The notes beneath the pieces were generated by a model. The model saw nothing but the letters and a program-made list of their open reading frames with translations, had not been told where the DNA came from and did not search any database. Position numbers and translations under genes: made by a program. Shown here piece after piece: positions 35,439 through 46,351 of a stretch of DNA of 59,808 bases. The first letter of the stretch is position 1, and the number at the start of each line of letters is the position of its first letter. Source of the stretch: Companilactobacillus suantsaicola. GTDB taxonomy: Bacteria; Bacillota; Bacilli; Lactobacillales; Lactobacillaceae. The DNA is taken from contig NZ_RKLY01000017.1 of assembly GCF_004745525.1 (NCBI RefSeq), positions 1 to 59,808 on the forward strand, in the 5' to 3' direction.

Positions 35439-37733
35439 CTTAATATCATAATCAACCGGATTAATTTCTTTTGAAGCTGTCTTCAAGTGGAACATTGCTC
35501 TGAAGAAGACAACCAATAAAATAACTACCCCAACAGTGAAAATAATATCGGGCACTGCTCTAGCAATTGTTAAACCAGTTTCTAGTGGTTGACGATAGAA
35601 ACTAATTTGTCTAGCATGCCAATAACCATTTTCAAGGGCGTCTTTGAGTTGTAGATAACCTAATGGCATCAAAGTGATGAAGACCATGCCGGCCAAACCT
35701 ACATTCATCGTAATGCAGGCCCATTTGATCCACTTCTCAACTTTTGCTGTCCAAAAACGAGTTTCAGTTAAATGTCTGATGGCAAATAACATGATAGCAA
35801 CAGAGAAGAAACCATAAACACCCGCCATTGAAGCATGAGCATGAGCTGATGTCCATTGTGTTCCGTGTTCGAAATAGTTGATAGCTGGAGCATTGATCAA
35901 GAATCCTAAAGCACCAGCACCTAAGGCATTCCATAAACCAGTGGAAACTAAGAACATGAAAGTACCTTTATATGGGAATCCTTGATGACTATCTTTATAG
36001 ACACGGTAATGTGTATAAGCTTCCCAAACTAACAAACAGAGTGGAATTACTTCCAGAGCCGAGAAACAAGCTCCCAAGGCTAACCAGATCGAGTGGTCAC
36101 CTTCCCAGAAGTAATGATGTCCCATACCAACGACACCAGTTCCAAGTAGTAAAATCAATTGGAAGTACAAAGCTCTGATAGTTGATTTAATAGTCGTCAA
36201 TTTCATGTCGACCATCAAGTAACCAATCAAAATAACCGCAAATGATTCGAAGATTCCTTCAACCCACAAGTGAACGATCCACCATCTCCAATAATCAGCA
36301 AAAGTGACGTGCGAATTTGGCAGAATAAACAGTGACGCTAGATAGAAAGCAGGAATTGCAATTGAACCAATGATCAATAATTGCAACAGTCTGGAACGAT
36401 GAAGATTCTTTTTAACTTTAATCGCTGGTACAAAACCACGCAACATAATGAGAATCCATAAGAACATCCCAATGATAAAGAGAATTTGCCAGAATTTACC
36501 CATTTCGGCGTATTCCCATCCATAGTGACCAAAGATCCACCACTTACCATTGATAAAGCCAAGTGTTGATCCCCACTCACCTAACATTGAACCACCAACA
36601 ACGACGATCAAAGCCCAGAACAAAATATCAACCAAGATACCTTGACGTTTAGGTTCTCGACCGAGAACTCGTGGTGTGATATAAATACCAGTAGCTAACC
36701 AGGCAGTTGCAATCCAGAAAATAACTAATTGCAGATGCCAGGTTTTAGCTAGATTAAATGGCCAGATGTACTGTAATTGTAAACCGAAGAAAGTATCTTC
36801 AACGTAGTAATGTGACATCAATTCACCTAACAAGATCTGAACTAAAAACATTAGCATAACAATTAGGAAGAACTTGGCTGTTTTTCTCTGTGAGTTACTA
36901 ATTGGTTCATCAGTTCGAATCTCTGGAATGTCAGCGTAAGACTCGTTGAATTGCATATCGAAATGATATTTCTTATAGAAGTAAATAACCACTCCCACAC
37001 CGGCAACTAAGACTGCGACTGATAAAGCTGTCCAAACCATAGCTTCGCTAGTCATAATATTGCCTGCATCTAAATCATAAGGCCAATTATTTGTGTACGA
37101 GTATGTTTGATGTGGTCGATTAGTTGACGACAACCAAGCACCCCAGAAAAAGAAGTAAGTTAATTGGTCAATTTTGTCACCATTTTGCATGAAATCATCA
37201 GTATTATTGTGAATCATGTTTTCTGGCAGACCCGCTTCATGCGGATTATTTCTAAATTCATGTCGAAAATGTTTAGTCAAATGATTCAAACCAGCCACTT
37301 GTGCTGTCGTCAAAACCAATTGATCAGTTTTCGAATTGTAACGATTCTTACGAATTTCGTGTTTAACTTTTCCTTTAATCCCCGATTGTTTTTCAACACT
37401 TAAATCTTTGAAGTTAGTATTGTACTGCTTTTGAGCGTAATAATTTTGCATCCCCTGAATATAAACATGCAAAGATTGTGCTGTGTAATCAGGTCCGAAA
37501 TAAGTACCATTTCCTAAATAAGAACCGTAATCAGTCAATCCATATTTCTCATAGACCGCTTGTCCGGAAAGTAGTTGCTTTTTAGTTACGATAGTAGTTC
37601 CTGACTCATCTACCATCTTAGAAGGTCGCGGTGCTTCGTTCTTAAAGATTAAAAATCCACCCGCAATCAAGATAGAAAAAGCGATTACTAGAACCCAAAG
37701 AAGCGTTCTATTCAGTCTTTTATAGACTTGCAT
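35436..37733 (-). CDS. norB: Quinol-dependent nitric oxide reductase (qNOR)
   Basis: This 765-residue membrane enzyme of the heme-copper oxidase superfamily reduces NO to N2O with electrons from quinol. An N-terminal extension, with an anchoring helix at about 12-30 and a periplasm-type domain carrying VYEKYGLTDYGSYLGNG, replaces the cytochrome c subunit, as in qNOR. The helical core holds the expected heme and iron ligands in TWHLQLVIFW, HLWVEGIFESF, GHHYFWEG and SAHAHASMAGVYG. GGGGGAG precedes the ATG. Lactobacilli generally need external heme and menaquinone for such enzymes, and no biosynthesis genes are seen here. Confidence 0.93.
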   Translation of the reverse strand: MQVYKRLNRTLLWVLVIAFSILIAGGFLIFKNEAPRPSKMVDESGTTIVTKKQLLSGQAVYEKYGLTDYGSYLGNGTYFGPDYTAQSLHVYIQGMQNYYAQKQYNTNFKDLSVEKQSGIKGKVKHEIRKNRYNSKTDQLVLTTAQVAGLNHLTKHFRHEFRNNPHEAGLPENMIHNNTDDFMQNGDKIDQLTYFFFWGAWLSSTNRPHQTYSYTNNWPYDLDAGNIMTSEAMVWTALSVAVLVAGVGVVIYFYKKYHFDMQFNESYADIPEIRTDEPISNSQRKTAKFFLIVMLMFLVQILLGELMSHYYVEDTFFGLQLQYIWPFNLAKTWHLQLVIFWIATAWLATGIYITPRVLGREPKRQGILVDILFWALIVVVGGSMLGEWGSTLGFINGKWWIFGHYGWEYAEMGKFWQILFIIGMFLWILIMLRGFVPAIKVKKNLHRSRLLQLLIIGSIAIPAFYLASLFILPNSHVTFADYWRWWIVHLWVEGIFESFAVILIGYLMVDMKLTTIKSTIRALYFQLILLLGTGVVGMGHHYFWEGDHSIWLALGACFSALEVIPLCLLVWEAYTHYRVYKDSHQGFPYKGTFMFLVSTGLWNALGAGALGFLINAPAINYFEHGTQWTSAHAHASMAGVYGFFSVAIMLFAIRHLTETRFWTAKVEKWIKWACITMNVGLAGMVFITLMPLGYLQLKDALENGYWHARQISFYRQPLETGLTIARAVPDIIFTVGVVILLVVFFRAMFHLKTASKEINPVDYDIK

Positions 37734-37765
37734 TCGATCTCCCCCTGTAACAAAATTATGATCAA

Positions 37766-37779
37766 TTGAATAATTTCAA
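37766..37779. promoter_or_regulatory. Inverted repeat upstream of norB, FNR/CRP-like
   Basis: TTGAATAATTTCAA is a perfect palindrome (TTGAA-N4-TTCAA) about 33 bases upstream of the norB ATG. It resembles the TTGAT-N4-ATCAA sites of FNR/CRP-family regulators with changed inner bases. A CATAAT -10-like box follows on the minus strand. Oxygen- or NO-linked control is a guess. Confidence 0.35.
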
Positions 37780-37880
37780 AAAAAAAATAAACAAGACCAC
37801 ACTTTGAGTTTAGTACGCTTACATATAAATGTAAATAGTTTTCTATATATTACAATTATATTAAGTATATATTTTTATAT

Positions 37881-38360
37881 ATCAAAGCCAAAAAGTGGGA
37901 ATTTATTACTAAAGATAATTCTAAAATAAACCTCGACTTAGAAAAGCAAATAAATGCAATTGTGGCGAAAAATGATTCCCTTGCTCCTGGATAATTCAGA
38001 ACCGGACAAGGTGGCGTAAATATTGGTTCAAATGATTTTTTCACCCCTGACGACGTCGATTCTAGTAAAGAAAAAGAATTTCTAAATTCACTATTAACTA
38101 GCAAAAAGTCAGTTACCGAAATTTCCTTACGGTTAATGTATCACAACATGCGCGGTCAACTATTTTGGGATGGAAATAAACGTACTGCCACTTTAATTGC
38201 TAATAAATACATGATCGACAATGGTGCGGGACTTATTAACGTGCCATTAAATCTATGGCCAAAGTGGAATGAATTAATTAATACATATTACAGAACAGGA
38301 AAGATAGATGACATATTAGAATGGACTTATGAAAATGCTATTCAAGGTGTGAGTTTATAG
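37881..38360 (+). pseudogene. Fic-family protein, truncated and with an in-frame stop
   Basis: A continuous frame reads KAKKWEFITKDNSKINLDLE and continues to SLAPG, hits TAA at 37992-37994, then continues FRTGQGGVNIGSNDFF and on to the Fic core GQLFWDGNKRTATLIANKYM. The stop fits a GAA to TAA change. There is no start codon, and the N-terminus is missing. Intact Fic proteins transfer AMP or similar groups to target proteins. The open part from the ATG at 38136 (74 residues) lacks most of the fold, and the canonical core histidine (HPFxxGNGR) is replaced. Confidence 0.75.
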
Positions 38361-38371
38361 TAATTTACGAC

Positions 38372-38418
38372 AAAAAAATTGTACTAGTAGGATCAATAAC
38401 CTATTAGTACAATTTTTT
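38372..38418. terminator. Bidirectional terminator
   Basis: AAAAAATTGTACTAGTAGG and its near complement flank a small loop, with A and T runs outside. It lies between the Fic remnant and the convergent GH1 gene. Confidence 0.8.
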
Positions 38419-38434
38419 CTTTTAGAATTGAGAA

Positions 38435-41826
<3,392 letters not shown>

Positions 41827-41839
41827 ATTATTTTCCCCT

Positions 41840-42679
41840 CTATTTTTCGGTAATTCTTGCAATATGAATTGTCATATATAATAATTCTTCATTATTTAGT
41901 TCGTAATTATAATTTTGTCTAATAAAATCTTTGATCTTTAATGCACATTCATAGGCTTCAATCTTTTTTCCTTTGATAATAGCCAACATTTCATTGCTTA
42001 AATCCCCGATAGATCTTGAATCATTTTGATACATCATATATTGCCAAAAGAATTTTAAATGTGTTACAAATCGGTTATAGTCAAGCGACTCTTTATCAAT
42101 ATCAATTGACATTTGATAAGTGACAATACTGGTAATCTTCTTGATAAATTTTATTACTTCTTGAAAATCATCCAACCTATTACCCAATTCACCACTAATT
42201 ATATGAATAGCGATAAAACCTGCTTCATCTTCAGATAACTTAACCTTACATTCTTGATTGATAAGATCTAACGCCCACAATCCAATTGAAAATTCTTTTG
42301 GATAATAACTACGAATTTCCCAAAGAAATTGATTATTCAGGAATAAGCCTTCTTTGGCTCGATCAACACTGGATGATATGTGATCCGTCAATGCGATATA
42401 AACACTATCCGTAAGTTGAATATCATTATCGTTTTTAGTCTTATTGACAATCTTTTCGGCTATTCTGAAAAAACTAACTGGAATATCTTCAATCATATCC
42501 AAAATCAGCTTTTTATCGCCCTTACTTACAGGAACAAAAGTCTTATAGATTTTACTTTGATCTACCTCCTCGTTGAACTTTTTTCCATATGCAATACCTT
42601 TTCCTATAACAATTATTTCCTGGTGATTTTCATTGCGAGTAATAAATGCGTTATTATTCAAAATTTTCTTTATCTTCAT
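41840..42679 (-). CDS. BglG/LicT-family transcriptional antiterminator
   Basis: This 279-residue RNA-binding antiterminator has a CAT domain at 1-55 (MKIKKILNNNAFI, GKGIAYGKK) and two PTS regulation domains. The conserved histidines are in LTDHISSSVDRA, EAGFIAIHIISGEL and LYMTIHIARI. When unphosphorylated at PRD1 it should bind the antiterminator RNA in the leader just upstream and let transcription pass. The start is the ATG at 42679 after GGGGGCG. It is the first gene of the operon. Confidence 0.93.
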   Translation of the reverse strand: MKIKKILNNNAFITRNENHQEIIVIGKGIAYGKKFNEEVDQSKIYKTFVPVSKGDKKLILDMIEDIPVSFFRIAEKIVNKTKNDNDIQLTDSVYIALTDHISSSVDRAKEGLFLNNQFLWEIRSYYPKEFSIGLWALDLINQECKVKLSEDEAGFIAIHIISGELGNRLDDFQEVIKFIKKITSIVTYQMSIDIDKESLDYNRFVTHLKFFWQYMMYQNDSRSIGDLSNEMLAIIKGKKIEAYECALKIKDFIRQNYNYELNNEELLYMTIHIARITEK

Positions 42680-42709
42680 AGCATCGCCCCCAATAAAATA
42701 TTTTCCCAT

Positions 42710-42758
42710 AAAAAAAGCCCACTCAGCCCGTTTAATTAAAAACGAACTAAGTGGGTTT
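42710..42758 (-). terminator. Leader terminator of the beta-glucoside operon
   Basis: On the minus strand AAACCCACTTAG pairs with CTGAGTGGGC and is followed by T7, 31 bases before the antiterminator gene. Its 5' arm overlaps the antiterminator sequence, as expected for LicT-type control. Confidence 0.85.
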
Positions 42759-42791
42759 TGTGTAGCGCCGTTACTTTGCTATTACAATCCC
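42753..42791 (-). promoter_or_regulatory. Ribonucleic antiterminator (RAT) target of LicT/BglG
   Basis: The minus strand starts GGGATTGTAATAGC and ends ACAAAACCC. This preserves the RAT pattern GGATTGT...GCAAAACC and overlaps the terminator stem. Binding of the antiterminator here would block the terminator. Confidence 0.8.
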
Positions 42792-42822
42792 AGTAATATA
42801 ATTGTTATTTCTTACAGGTTTG

Positions 42823-42851
42823 ATGATAGCGCTTTCTAGATGAGGTGTCAA
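42823..42851 (-). promoter_or_regulatory. Promoter of the beta-glucoside operon
   Basis: On the minus strand TTGACA and TATCAT are separated by 17 bases, directly upstream of the RAT leader. Confidence 0.75.
42824..42837 (-). promoter_or_regulatory. cre site overlapping the promoter
   Basis: AGAAAGCGCTATCA on the minus strand matches WGWAANCGNTNWCW at every position and covers the -10 box, so CcpA binding would directly block RNA polymerase. Confidence 0.8.
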
Positions 42852-42866
42852 TCACTTTTACAGCAA

Positions 42867-42897
42867 AAACAGCAGATAGTGCTTCTATCTGCTGTTT
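42867..42897 (-). terminator. Terminator after the PspC genes
   Basis: AAACAGCAGATAG and its complement form a 13-base-pair stem with a five-base loop, ending in T-rich sequence on the minus strand. Confidence 0.75.
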
Positions 42898-42920
42898 GTA
42901 CGCGTGATTCCTATTAATCT

Positions 42921-43115
42921 TTATACTTGATCTGGTTTTTCCATCAATAGCCAAAGAACTAAATAAACTAAAATTCCTGGGAATATTGGTGTAAATGATA
43001 AAACTACGTACAAGACGCGGCCGATGGCGGGATTCCAGTCAAAGTGTTCACAGAGTCCTGCGACTACACCGCCTAAAATTTGATTATCTTTTGATCTTTT
43101 TACGGGAATGTGCAT
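42921..43115 (-). CDS. PspC-domain envelope stress protein, copy 1
   Basis: This 64-residue protein consists of a single PspC domain. A cytoplasmic N-terminus (MHIPVKRSKDNQILGGVVAGLCEHF) precedes one long hydrophobic helix (about 33-58) ending LWLLMEKP. PspC-type proteins sense or buffer membrane stress. The start is the ATG at 43115 after GGAGG. A GTG five codons upstream overlaps that site. It lies 21 bases downstream of its paralogue in one transcription unit. Confidence 0.88.
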   Translation of the reverse strand: MHIPVKRSKDNQILGGVVAGLCEHFDWNPAIGRVLYVVLSFTPIFPGILVYLVLWLLMEKPDQV

Positions 43116-43136
43116 TTTTCTTACCTCCACTTTTAA

Positions 43137-43322
43137 CTATTCAGGATTTTCCATTAACATCCAAAGGATTAAATAAGCGATGATACCAGGAACTGGTGTT
43201 AGTGAAAGAATTACCCATAAAACTCGAGCAATGGTTGGGTTCCATTGGAAATGTTCTGCCAATCCTCCGATTACCCCTGCAAAAACTTTGTCGCTGTTAG
43301 AACGTTTAATTGGAATATGCAT
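43137..43322 (-). CDS. PspC-domain envelope stress protein, copy 2
   Basis: This 61-residue paralogue of the next gene shares MHIPxKRS, AGVIGGLAEHFQWNPTIARVL and a final hydrophobic helix ending LWMLMENPE. The tandem arrangement suggests a recent duplication, and the products might form mixed complexes in the membrane. GAGGGGGAAG precedes the ATG. It is the first gene of the pair. Confidence 0.88.
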   Translation of the reverse strand: MHIPIKRSNSDKVFAGVIGGLAEHFQWNPTIARVLWVILSLTPVPGIIAYLILWMLMENPE

Positions 43323-43392
43323 AATTTACTTCCCCCTCTTTTATTGTTAATTACATAATAATTTATTTATGGATATAAGTACATCTAATTTA

Positions 43393-43409
43393 CTTACATA
43401 AATCTTACA
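43393..43409 (-). promoter_or_regulatory. Direct repeat upstream of the PspC genes
   Basis: On the minus strand TGTAAG, five bases, TGTAAG lies about 70 bases upstream of the first PspC start codon. The spacing is that of WalR/PhoP-type response regulator sites, although the final G departs from the WalR consensus. Confidence 0.35.
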
Positions 43410-43498
43410 TTAATGTCACATGAAGTATTGCAGTTGTGATAATGCAAAAAATTACGAAGTATGTATAATGGTTAGTATATTGATATTCGGGGGATTAA

Positions 43499-44170
43499 AT
43501 GAATAAACGAGGGATTTATACAACTATTTTGGTAGCTCTAACGGTTATTGTTCTAGGTGCCGGGGGAATTTATTTAGCAACTAACAATAGTCAAAGTACT
43601 AAGGTTGAGGCTCAAGACCAAAAATCTAAGCCCAAGCCAAAGAAAAAAGCACCCAAAAAGAAAATTTCACAAATAGATAAAGACGACAAAGATATGGTAC
43701 CACTCAAAAAATTCAAATATACCATGTCATCAGAAAAGAAAGCTTATCCAAACTTACAGGAACATCCTAATGCTTGGATCGACGTCGACATCACCACTCA
43801 ACGAGTTTATATTATGGATGGTAAAACACAACTTTACGAAATGTACGCCTCGACCGGTGAAGATGACGCCACACCAAAAGGAACTTTCCACATCGAACCA
43901 GAACGTGGCGAATTCTTCTACACTAAGCCTTTGAAACTGGGAGCCTTTTACTGGGTATCATTCAAAGACCACGGCGTCTATTTATTCCATACCTCGCCAA
44001 CTGACGTCCAAGGAAATTACGTCGAATCAATCGCTAAGACACTAGGCAAAAAGCCATCATCACACGGCTGCATTCACTTATCCACACCAGACTGCAAGTG
44101 GATCTACGAAAATGTGCCAACCAATATGACCGTCAAAATTCATGGAACTTTCAATGAAGCTAGGCGTTAA
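43499..44170 (+). CDS. L,D-transpeptidase (YkuD domain)
   Basis: This 223-residue membrane-anchored enzyme is expected to cross-link peptidoglycan or attach proteins to it. An N-terminal helix (about 7-27) is followed by a lysine-rich stretch (about 42-56, KSKPKPKKKAPKKK). The catalytic YkuD domain spans about 92-220, with the motif HTSPTD and the active site His189-Gly-Cys191 in SSHGCIHLS. GGGG lies upstream of the ATG. The basic linker may hold the enzyme close to wall polymers. Its terminator overlaps the end of the coding sequence. Confidence 0.92.
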   Translation: MNKRGIYTTILVALTVIVLGAGGIYLATNNSQSTKVEAQDQKSKPKPKKKAPKKKISQIDKDDKDMVPLKKFKYTMSSEKKAYPNLQEHPNAWIDVDITTQRVYIMDGKTQLYEMYASTGEDDATPKGTFHIEPERGEFFYTKPLKLGAFYWVSFKDHGVYLFHTSPTDVQGNYVESIAKTLGKKPSSHGCIHLSTPDCKWIYENVPTNMTVKIHGTFNEARR

Positions 44171-44211
44171 TCCCTCGAATTCATTCGTGGGATTAACGCC
44201 TTCTTTTTATT
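44162..44211 (+). terminator. Terminator overlapping the L,D-transpeptidase stop codon
   Basis: AGGCGTTAATCCC and its exact complement form the stem, and the TAA stop codon lies inside the 5' arm. A TTCTTTTTATT tail follows. Confidence 0.8.
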
Positions 44212-44270
44212 ATTAATTATTTGTTTTTTGATATCGAACTTCTTATATCACACCCTTATCGCGGGATTTT

Positions 44271-44291
44271 GAACACGTGTTCGTATATAAT
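44271..44291 (+). promoter_or_regulatory. LexA-like box and -10 element of tnpB
   Basis: GAACACGTGTTC (44271-44282) is a perfect palindrome of the Gram-positive LexA/DinR form GAAC-N4-GTTC, followed by a G as in the consensus. TATAAT starts three bases later (44286-44291). No good -35 box is visible. LexA bound here would block the promoter. Confidence 0.5.
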
Positions 44292-44316
44292 GAATCTATA
44301 AAGATAAGGGGGTGAA

Positions 44317-45651
44317 ATGATGGAGAATAAAGCAAAATTTATGATGGGTTTGAAAATGAGAATCTATCCTAACAGAAAACAGGAGAGAATTTTCTGGAAG
44401 AATATCAATGCTTCTCGGTTTGTTTATAATAAGTTACTAGCTAACAGCTGGACTGACACGCCTGTTTACAAGAATAAGTTAGATGAATTGTATCCTATTC
44501 CGGAAAAATACTGGAAGTATAATAAAAATGGCAAATTACTTAAATCTAGTATAGTTCGTAAAACAGGATTAGCTCGGATCACCAAAGATAAGTACCCATG
44601 GTTAGGCGACAAGGATATTGATAGTGATATGGTCAATAATGCTCAAGTTGCCTATAAATCGGCCTGGAACTTATTTAATAAAGTACACAAATCTGGTACT
44701 CCAAAATTTAAACGCAAGTCTAATCCAAATCAAGGTTACAGGACTTCCAATCACTATAGCTCATCTGCTGTTAAGAAAAACGGTGGTGTTCCATCTTTAT
44801 ACAATGGATCAATCAAATTCCTAGATAATAAGCATATCAGATTACCTAAAGTTGGTCGTATCAAAGTGAAACTATCTAGAAATCTACCTAATAATCAATT
44901 GGTTAGAATAGCTACTGTTTCCATCAAACACTTGTCAACTGGAGAATGGTTTGTTTCCCTCCTGTTAAAAAGTGATGAACCATTTAAAAGACAACTTCCA
45001 AAGGCCAATTCACAAATCGGTTATGATTTAAATACTGAAAATTTCTTAACTGATAGTTACGGCAATACTATTGATAATCCTAGATTCTATCGTTCTATCA
45101 AAGGAAGATTAGCCAAGGAACAACGTAAGTTATCTCGAAGAGGTAGACGTGCTAAATCTGAAGGGAGAAAACTTTGGAAATCTAAGAATTATCAGAAACA
45201 ACGAAAACTAGTAGCAAAACTCCACAGTAAAATAAGAAATCAACGTAAAGACTTCCTTCATAATCTCTCAACCGCACTTATCAAAAACCACGATTTGGTA
45301 GTTGGGGAGAATTTGAAGAGCAAGAATATGTCGAAAAATCATGCTTTAGCTATGTCTATTTCAGATGCCGGTTGGAGAACATTTATTGGTATGTTGGAGT
45401 ATAAAGCTCCAATGTACGGTCGTACTTTCGTTGAGGTTGATCCAGCCTATACTACTCAACAGTGTAGTGAATGTGAGTTCAGAATGGGTACAGGGAATAC
45501 TCATAAATTAACCCTAAAGGATAGAGAATGGACCTGTCCTAATTGCAATACTCACCATATTAGGGATTGGAACGCATCTAAAAATATCCTAGCAAAAGGC
45601 TTGATTGAATTAACTAAAACGTTAACTGAAGATAGTCCAATATATAGATAA
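44317..45651 (+). CDS. tnpB: TnpB, RNA-guided nuclease-type OrfB of IS200/IS605
   Basis: This 444-residue TnpB-family protein has an N-terminal helix-turn-helix/REC-like part and a RuvC-like nuclease core. The three acidic residues are present: Asp237 in IGYDLN, Glu331 in VVGENL and Asp417 in RDWNASKN. The zinc ribbon is intact (Cys383, Cys386, Cys407, Cys410). Enzymes of this type cut DNA guided by an omega RNA made from the element's right end. The start could also be the next ATG three bases on, which has slightly better spacing from AAGGGGG. Confidence 0.93.
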   Translation: MMENKAKFMMGLKMRIYPNRKQERIFWKNINASRFVYNKLLANSWTDTPVYKNKLDELYPIPEKYWKYNKNGKLLKSSIVRKTGLARITKDKYPWLGDKDIDSDMVNNAQVAYKSAWNLFNKVHKSGTPKFKRKSNPNQGYRTSNHYSSSAVKKNGGVPSLYNGSIKFLDNKHIRLPKVGRIKVKLSRNLPNNQLVRIATVSIKHLSTGEWFVSLLLKSDEPFKRQLPKANSQIGYDLNTENFLTDSYGNTIDNPRFYRSIKGRLAKEQRKLSRRGRRAKSEGRKLWKSKNYQKQRKLVAKLHSKIRNQRKDFLHNLSTALIKNHDLVVGENLKSKNMSKNHALAMSISDAGWRTFIGMLEYKAPMYGRTFVEVDPAYTTQQCSECEFRMGTGNTHKLTLKDREWTCPNCNTHHIRDWNASKNILAKGLIELTKTLTEDSPIYR

Positions 45652-45846
45652 ATATATGGGCGTTTGGCAACTCACGTCCTAAGTTCTGGTAATTGGCGCA
45701 TAAGACGTTATGATTCCGAGTGCTTAACGGCATGAGATATTGTAATGCGATGCTGTATCTGAATAAGTTGTGACCAGTAATTAAGTAGCGATAAGCTATT
45801 TAGTGAAGTTCACAAGCCACTGACTTTAGTCAGTGGTAGTTGACAG
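45600..45846 (+). ncRNA. Probable omega RNA (reRNA) of the TnpB element
   Basis: The roughly 195 bases after tnpB hold no gene, are rich in short complementary segments and end in the right-end hairpin at 45817-45836. In characterised TnpB systems the scaffold RNA overlaps the 3' end of tnpB and runs through the right end, and the guide is the flanking DNA. The 5' limit given is only a guess. Confidence 0.55.
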
Positions 45847-45853
45847 CATAATC

Positions 45854-46279
45854 TCACCTCAGGGTTGGATTTTTTTGTTCGGCCAAACGTTTCAAAGCCT
45901 GCAAATTCTGATTAAATGCGTGCTTAATTATGGGAGTAAATAAAGTCTCCGGAAAAATAAGTGTGTCGCTAGTAACAAAAAAGTTTTCACGCAACTCAAT
46001 TTTTTCTAAATTTTCTAAAAAACTAAACTCCAAACGATACTCGATTCTCCCACCAGTACTGTCGTAAATCACTCGGTCATCTTCCTTAAAAACTCGGATC
46101 TCTTCGGCTTGATTGGCGGCTGGCTGATTTTGCTGAATCGCATAAGTCTGCGGCTTTATCTTTTCAATATTTGAAATAGCATAATTCCACTTGCTTAATT
46201 CAAAAGCGTTCAAGAGTAATTGCTCCAAATCAGCCTGGTTTGTTTGAATAAAAATAGAATTCGAAAAAAGTTTTTTCAT
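45854..46279 (-). CDS. Small SRPBCC/polyketide-cyclase-like protein, tentative
   Basis: This 141-residue cytoplasmic protein begins MKKLFSNSIFIQTNQADLEQ. Alternating strands follow (GGRIEYRLEFSFLENLEKIELRENFFV), ending in a long C-terminal helix. That pattern resembles the START/SRPBCC ligand-binding fold, but the assignment is weak. The ATG at 46279 follows AAGGAG. The right end of the TnpB element is only about eight bases beyond the stop codon. It may share a transcript with the regulator gene upstream. Confidence 0.6.
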   Translation of the reverse strand: MKKLFSNSIFIQTNQADLEQLLLNAFELSKWNYAISNIEKIKPQTYAIQQNQPAANQAEEIRVFKEDDRVIYDSTGGRIEYRLEFSFLENLEKIELRENFFVTSDTLIFPETLFTPIIKHAFNQNLQALKRLAEQKNPTLR

Positions 46280-46351
46280 AAGTACGCTCCTTAATTTGAT
46301 AAGCATATCTTACGAAAAAACTTTTTCTTTTGAAAATCAGTATTCTGATAT

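Larger units (their letters stand above)
44251..45846 (+). mobile_element. IS200/IS605-family element with tnpB only
   Basis: The element holds an OrfB/TnpB gene without a TnpA transposase. A CACCCTTATC/GATAAGGGGGTG inverted repeat lies at the left. At the right is the typical end hairpin CCACTGACTTTAGTCAGTGG (45817-45836) followed by TAGTTGACA. The exact left boundary is a guess. The right boundary is placed eight bases before the stop codon of the next gene. Confidence 0.75.
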
